Positions 7,312 through 15,460 of a stretch of 64,000 bases of DNA are shown piece after piece; position 1 is the first letter of the stretch, and the number at the start of each line of letters is the position of its first letter. The DNA lies in the NCBI GenBank assembly GCA_024123955.1, contig CP099652.1, forward strand, positions 124,001-188,000, in the 5' to 3' direction. A model generated the notes under the pieces. That model ran no database searches and was not told where the DNA came from. It was given only the letters and a program-made list of their open reading frames with translations. This DNA is from Oxalobacteraceae bacterium OTU3CINTB1 (lineage in GTDB: Bacteria; Pseudomonadota; Gammaproteobacteria; Burkholderiales; Burkholderiaceae_D). The position numbers and the translations under genes were made by a program.

Positions 7312-8937
7312 TTAGTCTCTCGTCGAACTGAGGTAATTCCACACGCCGGAGATGACGACCGAGCCTTCGCCAACCGATGCGGCAACGCGCTTGGCCGAAC
7401 CGGCGCGGACGTCGCCGACGGCGAAGACGCCCGGGCAGGAGGCTGCGTAGGCCGACGTGCCCTGCACGTCGCCTCCGGTCAGCACGAAGCCCTTGTCATC
7501 GAGCTGCACCAAGTCTGCAAGCCAAGCGGTATTCGGCACGGCGCCGACCATCACAAACAACGCGCAGGTGTCGACCATCTCCTCCGCATCGCCTTTGCGG
7601 ATGGTCACCGCTTCCATCCTGTCATCGCCATGCACGCCAACCACCTGGGCGCCGTATTCGATCGTGATGGCGGGATGGGCTTCGAGGCGGGACGAGAGGT
7701 AGCTCGACATCGAGGCGGCCAGCGACTCGCCACGGACCAGCAGACGAACCCGGGCGGCGACGCGGCTGAGAAACATCGCGGCCTGTCCGGCGGAGTTACC
7801 GCCGCCGAGCACGATCACTTCCGCGTCGTGGCAGTAGCGCGCCTCGTTCTCGGTGGCGGAGTAGTAGATCCCGGCGCCCTCGAATTCGGCGAAGCGCTTG
7901 ATCGGCAGGCGGCGATACTGCACGCCCGTCGCGATCACCACGGCGCTGGACCGGACCCGTTTTCCGTTATTGAACGTGGCGCAAAAACCGCCGTCGTCGA
8001 GTTTCTCCAGGAAGTCGACGCGCAGCGGCATGGCGAACCGCGTACCGAATTTCATCGCCTGTACCTGTCCGCGCCAGACCAGGTCCGCGCCAGAAATACC
8101 GGTCGGGAAACCCATGTAGTTCTCGACCCTGCTCGACGTACCGGCCTGGCCGCCGATCGCAATGTCCTCGACCACCAGCGCGCTGAGCCCCTCGGCGCCC
8201 GCGTAGACGCCTGCCGAGACGCCTGCCGGGCCACCGCCGACGATCAGCACGTCGACCGCTTCGTCGTGTATGAGGTCCTGGTTCAGTCCGATCAGCCGGG
8301 CAATCTTCGCCGGCGTGGGATCGGTGACGACCATGTCCTTGCCGAAGATCACGGCGGGTTGGTCGGGATCGGCGGAGGCGCCCAGCGCCACCGTCCGCGC
8401 ATCGGCGCTGCCAAGCGTGTGGGAGACATACGGGACCCGGTTGCGACTGGCAAATTCGGCAATGCATCGGACGCCCCGGTGCGACTCCTCGCCGATCAGC
8501 ACCAGGGAGCTGAGTCCGGTCTCCAGCTGCCGCCGGCGCCGCGCGGCAAGCACCGTGATGATAATGTCCGACATCTCGGGGAAGTGCGCCATCAGCTTCA
8601 GCATCTCGTTGCGGGACACCTGTATTACCCTGGTGTCCTGCGCCGCTCGAAACGCCATCGACCAGCTGCCGCCGGCAAGGAGCGAAATCTCCGCCATGAA
8701 CTGGGTTGGTCCGAGCGTGGCGGCGATTAATCGCTCGCCGGTGAGGGCGTTCACAACTTCGATCTCGCCTTCCTCGACATAGACGAAATGCTCCACTGTC
8801 TCGCCGGGCCGGACCAGCACGGCGCCTGCCGGATAGCGGATTTCGGTGCCCGCGCTGCGGATCGCGGCAACGTGCGATTCCGCCAACGGGGTCCGCTGCA
8901 AGGTCAACAGGTCCTGCCCGATTTTCTCCACGCCCAA
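7312..8937 (-). CDS. cyclic-nucleotide-binding domain fused to thioredoxin-reductase-like FAD oxidoreductase
   Basis: 541 aa. Residues ~10-130 form a Crp-like cNMP-binding domain (VLVRPGETVEHFVYVEEGEI). Residues ~150-215 are a linker resembling a degenerate thioredoxin/glutaredoxin fold. From ~228 comes a class II pyridine nucleotide-disulfide oxidoreductase: FAD motif [20 protein letters not shown](P) motif VIVLGGGNSAGQAAMFLSR, and a terminal VFAVGDVRAGSAKRV. The segment where thioredoxin reductases carry the redox CxxC reads YYSATENEARYCHDAE, with one cysteine only, so ordinary dithiol chemistry is not expected. Other fused proteins of this kind are annotated as FAD-dependent oxidoreductases. 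The ligand of the cNMP domain is unknown. Confidence 0.88.
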   Translation of the reverse strand: MGVEKIGQDLLTLQRTPLAESHVAAIRSAGTEIRYPAGAVLVRPGETVEHFVYVEEGEIEVVNALTGERLIAATLGPTQFMAEISLLAGGSWSMAFRAAQDTRVIQVSRNEMLKLMAHFPEMSDIIITVLAARRRRQLETGLSSLVLIGEESHRGVRCIAEFASRNRVPYVSHTLGSADARTVALGASADPDQPAVIFGKDMVVTDPTPAKIARLIGLNQDLIHDEAVDVLIVGGGPAGVSAGVYAGAEGLSALVVEDIAIGGQAGTSSRVENYMGFPTGISGADLVWRGQVQAMKFGTRFAMPLRVDFLEKLDDGGFCATFNNGKRVRSSAVVIATGVQYRRLPIKRFAEFEGAGIYYSATENEARYCHDAEVIVLGGGNSAGQAAMFLSRVAARVRLLVRGESLAASMSSYLSSRLEAHPAITIEYGAQVVGVHGDDRMEAVTIRKGDAEEMVDTCALFVMVGAVPNTAWLADLVQLDDKGFVLTGGDVQGTSAYAASCPGVFAVGDVRAGSAKRVAASVGEGSVVISGVWNYLSSTRD

Positions 8938-9107
8938 CTCCTAATTTGTGTTATCAAAGAATCACTGGCAAGCCCGCTGTCGACCTTGCGGCACGAATGA
9001 AACCAGCCGAAGAAAATATTGCCATGCCAGCCATAGATGCACTAGTGCCATAAGCTGCCATGCAGTGTCGCAGATTCGGGAACATACAAATTGTTGCAGG
9101 ACCAGAT

Positions 9108-9872
9108 TCAGGTGCGGTTGACCGAAACGCCACCGTCGGCCATCAGGCAGGTGCCGGTGGTGAAGCTCGACGCGTCGGAGGCCAGATACAACGCCGCCCG
9201 CGCGATTTCCTCCGGCCGCGCCAGCCGCTTGAGCGCGTACAGTCCTTCGACAAAGGCGCGCACTTCCGGCGTATTGCAGACGGCGCGCCCCATCTCCGTA
9301 TCCGTGCCACCGGGCACAAGGACGTTGGCGCGGATGCCGCGCGCGCCGTATTCCACCGCGATCACCTGCATCAGGCCGGTCAAGCCGGCCTTGCTGGCCG
9401 CATACGCCGCCATGCCGGGAAAGCCGGCCGTGTGGCCGACGAAGGTGGACGTGAAGATCAGCGAACCGCCGCCCCGCGCCAGCATCGCCGGAATCTGGTG
9501 CTTCGCGCCCAGGAAGGCGCTGGTCAGATTGGTGGCAAGCACCGCGTCCCAGTTGGCGACGGACAGATCGGCCGTCGGCGCCGCCTCGCCAGTTGTGCCG
9601 GCGTTGTTGAAGGCGATATCGAGCCCGCCGAAGCGGCCAACCGCCACCTCCACCAGCGCGCGCGCCACCTGTTCGTCCTGGATGTCGCCGGCGACGGCGA
9701 CCGCCGTCCCGCCGTCCCGCTCGATCTCGTCCACGAGCGCGTCAAGCTCGGCCTGTCTGCGCGCCGTCGCCACCACGCGCGCGCCCTGCCGCGCGAACAA
9801 TTTGGCCGCCTCGTAGCCAATGCCGGAACTGGCCCCGGTGACGATCGCCACTCTTTCCGCTAACTGACTCAT
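9108..9872 (-). CDS. short-chain dehydrogenase/reductase (SDR)
   Basis: 254 aa, a normal classical-SDR length. Motifs in order: VTGASSGIGYEAA (cofactor glycine loop), NNAG at ~89, TST (catalytic serine) and YAASKAG (catalytic Tyr/Lys), then VPGGTDTEM and the usual LMADGGVSVNRT end. The ATARR stretch after strand 2 favours NADPH. The substrate cannot be inferred. It follows the flavoprotein on the same strand with 170 bases between, so operon membership is uncertain. In that gap I see no clear hairpin or gene. Confidence 0.9.
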   Translation of the reverse strand: MSQLAERVAIVTGASSGIGYEAAKLFARQGARVVATARRQAELDALVDEIERDGGTAVAVAGDIQDEQVARALVEVAVGRFGGLDIAFNNAGTTGEAAPTADLSVANWDAVLATNLTSAFLGAKHQIPAMLARGGGSLIFTSTFVGHTAGFPGMAAYAASKAGLTGLMQVIAVEYGARGIRANVLVPGGTDTEMGRAVCNTPEVRAFVEGLYALKRLARPEEIARAALYLASDASSFTTGTCLMADGGVSVNRT

Positions 9873-9968
9873 GCTGTGCTCCCTGTTGGGTTGATGGAGC
9901 TTGCCAGCATAGGAGCGCAGGTGGCGCCGGGCTATCCGTTTCTTGCTGCGGTAGTCCCGGTCGCAGGC

Positions 9969-12101
9969 TTACAGCACGCCGGCCAGCACCGGGTCGGTGC
10001 GGCTGTCCCGCCCCGTTTCCACGTGGCCGGCGACGCGGCGCAGCCATGTCGGATCGGCATCGCAGGTGACACTGAAATCGTACCATCCGAAGCTGCCCGC
10101 CAGCCCGCACGGCACCAGCAAGGTCTGGCCGGCCACCACGCGGTGGCTGGCGGCCGGCGCGCCATAGGCATTGTCGGTGATGATGAAGCGGCAGGCCTTG
10201 CGTCCTTCCAGATTCGACAGCACCAGGCTGATGTCGCCATTGATCCGGTCGTAGCGCGTCAGCAGTTCCGGACGCGCGCCGCCGGCGATGGCGAAGCGGC
10301 CCTTGAACTGGCGCATATAGCCATTGGCGCCGTGCGCGCTGAGGTCATAGCCGGTGCTGGTCCAGTTCCACATTTCACGGTCGATTTCCTTGCCCGCTTC
10401 GACCGTGTAGTACCAGGGTCCGTCCTTGCGCACGCCGGAATACACGATGAAGGCCGCGCCGGCCTGGCCGCTGTTGGCGAAGCTTAGCTCGAACTGACCC
10501 GCGCCGGCCAGGCGTCCCTGCACCGATAATTCATACGGCAGCGCGCAGGCGGTGCGCGGTCCGCCGGCCGTCCCGCCCAACTCCTGCCGGGGCAAGGTTT
10601 GCTCGGCCGGCGGCACCGGATACGGCTTGCCGGCGACGCGCCGGTCGGCCGCCGTCTTCGGCACGCTGGCAGGCCAGACGCTGTTCGGCGTGCGGAAATC
10701 GAAGGCCGACGTGAGGTCGCCGCAGACCGTGCGCCGCCACGGCGAGATCAGGTCGCACCGGACCTTGTCGCGTGCCTCGCCGCGCGCCACCAGCCACTCC
10801 TCCAGGAAGCGCAGCTTGGAGGTATGGTCGAACAGCTGCGAGCATACGCGCCCGCCTTTGCTCCACGGCGAAATCACCAGCATCGGCACGCGCGGGCCCA
10901 GTCCCACCGGCTCGCCGCGATAGGTCTCGTGGATGCCGATGGCGGGCAAGGTGGTCTCGCCCATGGCGGCGTTGAGTGGCGCCATGTCGGAGGGCACGTG
11001 GTCGAAGAAGCCGTCGTTTTCGTCGTACATCAGCAGGAACACGGTCTTGGACCAGACCTCCGGATTGGCCACCAGCGCGGCCAGCAGGCGCGCGGTGATG
11101 TTCTCGCCGGCGTTGGGCGAGTTGGGCGAATGCTCGGTGTAGTCGTTGGGGGAGCAGATCCACGACACCTGCGGCAGGCGGTTGTTGCGCACGTCGTCGG
11201 CGAAGGCGTTGACCAGCCAGTCGCCGGTCGTACCGGCGGCGTTGGCCGCGGTGGAGCCGGGCGCCAGCGCGCGGCCCTTGCGGTAAAGGGGCGAGTCGGC
11301 ATCGAGGCGGCTGCCGTCGGCGTTGACGCGGAAGTTCCTGAAGTAGGCCAGGTAGTTGTCGCCGTAGTTGTCCCACTCCTGGTAGACCTTCCAACTGACC
11401 TGGTTCGCCTCCAGCACCTCGGCGTAGGTGCGCCAGTTGGGCGCGCCGGCGATGACGCCGGGGGAGATATCGTCCAACGCCGGATCGCCGTTGAAGCGCT
11501 CCGACTTGTCGACGTTATACAGCTTGCCCATATTGTCGATCCAGCCCTGGTTGCTGCCGGTGAGCGAATACAGGCGGTTCGGATCGGTGGCGCCGAACAC
11601 CGAGCAGTGATAGGCGTCGCAAATGGTGAAGGCGTCGGCCAGCGCGTAGTAGAACGGCAGGTCGCCGCGATCGAAATAACCCATGGACTGCGGCGTCTTT
11701 TTCTGGACCCACGCGTCCCAGCCCTGCCACGTGCTTTGCGACCCTTTCCAAGAATGGTCGGTGCCGAGCGACAGCGCGCTGGTGTTGTTGGCATCGAAGT
11801 GGAAGGGCAGAACATGGCCGCCCTTGCCGTCTGGCTGATACCACACCGGGCGGCCGTTGGGCAGTGCGATGGCGCGCGGATCGTTAAACCCGCGCACACC
11901 CGACAAGGTGCCGAAATAATGATCGAAGGAGCGGTTTTCCTGCATGAAGATGACGACATGTTCGACGTCCGCCAGGGTGCCGGTGGCGTTGTTGGCGGGG
12001 ACGGCCAGCGCCTGGCGGATCAGATCGGGAAACGTGGAAGTGGCGGTCACGCCCGCGCCGGCGGCGGCGAGGCGGAGGAATTTGCGGCGGCTGATGGACA
12101 T
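9969..12101 (-). CDS. plcN: phosphocholine-specific phospholipase C, Tat-exported
   Basis: 710 aa from the ATG at 12101, chosen because MSISRRKFLRLAAAGAGVTA is a textbook twin-arginine signal. The mature part shows VVIFMQENRSFDHYFGTLSG (metal/nucleophile region), YHCSVFGATDPNR, SPNSPNAGENI, MYDENDGFFDHV and HTSKLRFLEEW, all hallmarks of the phosphoesterase/phospholipase C family. Two C-terminal beta domains of the DUF756 type follow (roughly 515-600 and 620-705). The enzyme should act outside the cytoplasm on phosphatidylcholine or sphingomyelin, for phosphate or membrane remodelling. The symbol is by family resemblance only; plcH-type is the alternative. The gene starts 85 bases from a palindromic repeat. 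Confidence 0.9.
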   Translation of the reverse strand: MSISRRKFLRLAAAGAGVTATSTFPDLIRQALAVPANNATGTLADVEHVVIFMQENRSFDHYFGTLSGVRGFNDPRAIALPNGRPVWYQPDGKGGHVLPFHFDANNTSALSLGTDHSWKGSQSTWQGWDAWVQKKTPQSMGYFDRGDLPFYYALADAFTICDAYHCSVFGATDPNRLYSLTGSNQGWIDNMGKLYNVDKSERFNGDPALDDISPGVIAGAPNWRTYAEVLEANQVSWKVYQEWDNYGDNYLAYFRNFRVNADGSRLDADSPLYRKGRALAPGSTAANAAGTTGDWLVNAFADDVRNNRLPQVSWICSPNDYTEHSPNSPNAGENITARLLAALVANPEVWSKTVFLLMYDENDGFFDHVPSDMAPLNAAMGETTLPAIGIHETYRGEPVGLGPRVPMLVISPWSKGGRVCSQLFDHTSKLRFLEEWLVARGEARDKVRCDLISPWRRTVCGDLTSAFDFRTPNSVWPASVPKTAADRRVAGKPYPVPPAEQTLPRQELGGTAGGPRTACALPYELSVQGRLAGAGQFELSFANSGQAGAAFIVYSGVRKDGPWYYTVEAGKEIDREMWNWTSTGYDLSAHGANGYMRQFKGRFAIAGGARPELLTRYDRINGDISLVLSNLEGRKACRFIITDNAYGAPAASHRVVAGQTLLVPCGLAGSFGWYDFSVTCDADPTWLRRVAGHVETGRDSRTDPVLAGVL

Positions 12102-12185
12102 CGAAGGCTTTCTGTTGCACGACAAGGACGTGCCGATCGCAAGATCATAGCCACCAAATATGACAGGCCTATTGCATAAAACCCC

Positions 12186-12313
12186 GGGGGTCAAGTCTAA
12201 CATTCATACACGAACTGATCCTCTCCATTGCCCCCGAGGTCAAGTCTGTCATTCGGACACGAGCTGATCCGCTTCATGGCTTAGCTCGTGTCCGAATGAC
12301 AGACTTGACCCCG
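12186..12313. repeat. palindromic element B of the GGGGTCA family, with an extra half copy
   Basis: Perfect 28-base arms at 12238-12265 and 12283-12310 (GGTCAAGTCTGTCATTCGGA... and its complement) flank a 17-base loop. A degenerate direct copy of the left arm lies at 12186-12220 (GGGGTCAAGTCTAACATTCA). The element fills the space between the phospholipase start and the porin stop, only 13 bases from the latter. Confidence 0.85.
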
Positions 12314-12325
12314 GTGTTTGGTGTT

Positions 12326-13759
12326 TTACCAGCCGAACTTGAGCTCCATGCCGAGGTAGTTGGCGCTGCCGCCACCGGCCGCGCGCAGGCTGTCGCCGGC
12401 TCGGAAGTGCACCGCTTCCAGCGACGCCGTTACGTTCGGGCTGACCACCCAGTCGGTGCGCAGCTGCGCGTAGGCGCCGGTCCAGCGGCTTCCCTGCCCC
12501 GCCGTGCGCGGCACGCCCGCCATGCTTTGCACGTACACTGCGTCGCCGGTGGTCTGGCGCCATTGCAGCCCGAGCGCCGTCGTCACGCTGAGCGCCTTCA
12601 CCGGCTTGACCGTCAGCGACGGTTTCAGGTGTATCAGGTTGCTGTAGCCGGTGAGGCCGGCCAGCGAAAAATAGTAGCCATTGGCGAACAGCGGATTGAA
12701 GGTCCCCAGCTTGCCGTCGCCGGCGTGCTTGTCGCCGGAGGCCATGTCGAACTGCACGCCTAAGCGCGGCGTCCAGGGCGTCGCGGCGAAGGTGTAGCCG
12801 GCGATCGAGCCGATCGCCCAGGACGACACGCGCTTGGCGCCAACCTCGCCATGCTGCAGCATGCCCTCCACGTCCCAGTCGGCGTTGCCGGTCTTGCCGT
12901 TGTAGCGCAGGTCGTAGACATCCCGGCGCTCGTCGCCCTGCGCGTCGAGAAAACGCGCGCCGTCGCGCCGGTAGCGCGAGTAATAGCCGGACAAATCGCC
13001 CGGGCCGAGGCCCTGCCGCTCCAGGCGCAGGCCGTTCAAGGTCAGGTGGCCGTTGGAGTAGTCGTCGAAGCTGTCGACGCTGCGGTTCTGCACCGGCTGC
13101 GTGACGTAACCGATTACGCGCCACGGTCCGTGCTCCCAGTCGGCCCAGACGCCATCGAACGCCTGCCGTACGTTCGGGCCGTCGCGCACGGCGATGAAGC
13201 GCTGCAGGTCGAAGGCCATTTCCTGGCGTCCCGCGCGCACTTTGATTGCCCCGTCGGCGGTGGGCACGGCCACGGTCACGAACAGCTGCTCGACATCAAG
13301 CTTGTCCTTGTCCGGTGGGGCGATCGACTGTTTTTGAAAGGCGCGCGCGTCAACCAGCTGGCCGAACACCTGCACGTAGCTGCCAAGCCGCAGGTCCGCG
13401 TGCACATTGGCGCGCTGGATCACGTAGCCGTCCGCCGGGGCGCTGCCGGCGCCGAACAGCGGCGTGGCGATGTGCTCATAGCGTTCACGCAAACCGCCAC
13501 CGAGCGACAGATATGACGAGCCGTCCGCACCCAGCGGGATGTATTTCAGGCCGTCGAGCGGCTGGCGCGGCAAGCACGGATCGGCCAGCACGCCCCAGTT
13601 CTCGTTCCAGCGGTTGAAGTTCACCGACGGGCGTTTGACGTCGCAGGGCGGCGCGGCATCGACAGGGGCCGCCGCCAGCGTCTGCGCGCCGGCGGCGGCA
13701 CCGGCGACCAGCGCCAGCACGCCACCGCAGCGGCGCAGCGCGTGACTAGTGCGCGGCAT
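12326..13759 (-). CDS. alginate-export-type outer-membrane porin
   Basis: 477 aa. The start ATG at 13759 gives a signal peptide (MPRTSHALRRCGGVLALVAG ... AQTLAAAP). The mature protein is a long run of alternating beta-strands ending in YLGMELKFGW, an aromatic C-terminus typical of beta-barrels. SYLSLGGGLRERYEH, VHADLRLGSYVQVFGQL and VRAGRQEMAFDLQRFIAVRD match the alginate_exp barrel family (AlgE-like). Such porins pass diverse anionic or hydrophobic solutes, so alginate itself need not be the substrate. It overlaps the upstream exported VOC gene by 14 bases, so the two are translationally coupled. Confidence 0.82.
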   Translation of the reverse strand: MPRTSHALRRCGGVLALVAGAAAGAQTLAAAPVDAAPPCDVKRPSVNFNRWNENWGVLADPCLPRQPLDGLKYIPLGADGSSYLSLGGGLRERYEHIATPLFGAGSAPADGYVIQRANVHADLRLGSYVQVFGQLVDARAFQKQSIAPPDKDKLDVEQLFVTVAVPTADGAIKVRAGRQEMAFDLQRFIAVRDGPNVRQAFDGVWADWEHGPWRVIGYVTQPVQNRSVDSFDDYSNGHLTLNGLRLERQGLGPGDLSGYYSRYRRDGARFLDAQGDERRDVYDLRYNGKTGNADWDVEGMLQHGEVGAKRVSSWAIGSIAGYTFAATPWTPRLGVQFDMASGDKHAGDGKLGTFNPLFANGYYFSLAGLTGYSNLIHLKPSLTVKPVKALSVTTALGLQWRQTTGDAVYVQSMAGVPRTAGQGSRWTGAYAQLRTDWVVSPNVTASLEAVHFRAGDSLRAAGGGSANYLGMELKFGW

Positions 13760-14639
13760 CGTGGATCTCGCTGATGTAACCGCCCGGGAATTGCAGCATC
13801 GCGCTGGCGTTGCCCTTGCTGGTCTTGTACGGCGGCGACAAAACATTCACGCCATTGGCGGCCGCCTTGGCCAAGGTGGCCGCCATGTCGTCGACCTGAT
13901 AGCCGGTGGTCTCGCGGCCGAACGGGAACGGCAGCTTGCCGTCGCTGACGAACACCGTCATCTTGCCGAACTTCGACGTCAGGTGCACGCGGCGAATCTT
14001 TTCGCCGGCGCGGCCGATCTCACCGCCGTCGACCTGCTCGTCGCTGGCCACTTTGGCGTGCGCGAACTGCTTGAACTGGCCGATGAATTTGTCGGCCGAC
14101 ACGCGCGAGACGTACACGCGATTGTCCGGCACCGAGTGCAGCGGCGCGTACGACGGCGCCTTGGTGTGCCAGTACAACTGCATATTGACGCCGCCGGCCC
14201 ACTGGATCAGCACATCCTTGCCGATCGGGTCGTCGAACGGTTCGACGGTGACGTCGGCGCCCGCCTCCACCGCCGCCTTGGTGGCATCGTTGATGTCGGT
14301 GACCAGGTAGCCGGTGCGCTCGGTGCCGAAGCCGTACGGAATCGGCGTCTGGAACGCGAACACCGACAGCATGCCCACCGGCGTTTGCACGTACTGCGAC
14401 GCGGTCTTGCTCGGCGTCGGCGTGACGGTGAACACCGCGCGCGGCGATGCCTTGCCGCCGAAGGTGTTGACGAAGCTGGTGACGAAGACGTCGATGTCGG
14501 CGTTTTGCACGTACACGTGGGTGGTGTCGTACTGCGGCGCGACGGCGACGTCCGGCGCGGCCATGGCCAGCGCCGGCAGCGCCAGCGAGAAGGCCATGGC
14601 GTAGGAGGCGATGCGGGTGCGGATGAAATGCGTTGTCAT
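13746..14639 (-). CDS. exported VOC (glyoxalase-like) domain protein
   Basis: 297 aa. It has a classical signal peptide (RIASYAMAFSLALPALAMAA, cleavage near residue 28). Two tandem VOC-like modules follow: ~35-155 (THVYVQNADIDVFVTSFVNT ... DVLIQWAGGVNMQLYWHT) and ~165-295 (NRVYVSRVSADKFIGQFKQF ... GNASAMLQFPGGYISEIH). Metal ligands typical of glyoxalase I are only partly recognisable (late E/H). An exported two-module VOC protein is less usual than the cytoplasmic form. It is the first gene of a pair with the porin and is divergent from the tetR-type gene, whose regulator could control it. Confidence 0.75.
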   Translation of the reverse strand: MTTHFIRTRIASYAMAFSLALPALAMAAPDVAVAPQYDTTHVYVQNADIDVFVTSFVNTFGGKASPRAVFTVTPTPSKTASQYVQTPVGMLSVFAFQTPIPYGFGTERTGYLVTDINDATKAAVEAGADVTVEPFDDPIGKDVLIQWAGGVNMQLYWHTKAPSYAPLHSVPDNRVYVSRVSADKFIGQFKQFAHAKVASDEQVDGGEIGRAGEKIRRVHLTSKFGKMTVFVSDGKLPFPFGRETTGYQVDDMAATLAKAAANGVNVLSPPYKTSKGNASAMLQFPGGYISEIHDAAH

Positions 14640-14843
14640 GTGAGGCTCCGAGAAATAGCGACGGACCGGGGCGGTCCGACCACGGGAAAAGCGGCGCTGT
14701 CTGCATCGACCGGGCCGGAATTCGGGTATCAGCAGTGGCGCGGTTGCGCGACTACTACCGATTCACTATACGCAAAGCGCGTGTGAATTTGACCTCCCAT
14801 CGGATCGGGTCGGTCCTATGCATTTCGTGCCGGCATAGCGCAG

Positions 14844-14878
14844 TTGACAGCGGATCGGCGCACGTATACGCTGTATAC
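14844..14878 (+). promoter_or_regulatory. promoter with TetR-type palindrome, apparently leaderless
   Basis: TTGACA (14844-14849), a 17-base spacer, then TATACG (14867-14872). The dyad GTATAC-GCT-GTATAC (14864-14878) covers the -10 and ends at the base before the ATG at 14879. The predicted transcription start falls on the initiation codon. Confidence 0.6.
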
Positions 14879-15460
14879 ATGGCTGAGCAAACCACATCGA
14901 ACAAGATTCTGGCCGCCGCGCGCGCGCTGCTGGAAAGGGAAGGCGCCGACGAGGTGAGCATGCGCCGCGTCGCCGACGCCGTCGGCATCACGCCGATGGC
15001 GATCTACCGCCACTTCGCCAATCGCGAGGCGTTGCTGAAGGCCGTCGCCGACGCAGCCTTTCTGGAGGTGGCCCAGGAATGGGCCACGCGCGCCCGGCAC
15101 CCGGATCTGATGCAGGCGTTGCGGCACTCCATGGAAAACTACCTCGACTATGCGCTGCGGCATCCGCATATGTTCGACTTCAACTTCTCGGTGTCGCGCG
15201 ACGACGCGCGCCGCTTCCCGGAAGACTTCCGCGCCCGCTGTTCGCCCACGCTCAACGTCGTGGCGGACATGCTGACCGAAGCGATGCGCCAGGGCCTGCT
15301 GCGCGAGGGCGATCCGTGGGACATCGCCATGACCTTGTGGGCGCAGGCGCACGGCCTGATCGCCCTGTACCGCGCCGGCCGCTTCAGCTATGACGAGGAA
15401 CGGTTCCGCGCCTTCTACCTGCAATCCATTGGAGTGGTATTTGATGGCATCGTCCGCTAA
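14879..15460 (+). CDS. TetR-family transcriptional regulator
   Basis: 193 aa. HTH: NKILAAARALLEREGADEVS and RRVADAVGITPMAIYRHFAN, followed by REALLKAVADAAF. The C-terminal ligand domain is divergent, as usual, with a helical WDIAMTLWAQAHGLIALYRA segment (TetR_C-like). The ATG at 14879 is chosen because the HTH begins right after it and a strong promoter dyad abuts it; no Shine-Dalgarno is available, consistent with a leaderless message. The last 17 bases overlap the start of the Lnt-like gene, so the regulator and the nitrilase are coexpressed. Confidence 0.9.
   Translation: MAEQTTSNKILAAARALLEREGADEVSMRRVADAVGITPMAIYRHFANREALLKAVADAAFLEVAQEWATRARHPDLMQALRHSMENYLDYALRHPHMFDFNFSVSRDDARRFPEDFRARCSPTLNVVADMLTEAMRQGLLREGDPWDIAMTLWAQAHGLIALYRAGRFSYDEERFRAFYLQSIGVVFDGIVR

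Noticed and set aside
12186..12313. Insertion sequence at the palindromic element
   Set aside because: No transposase ORF and no IS-like length; the element is a short palindrome typical of REP-type repeats.
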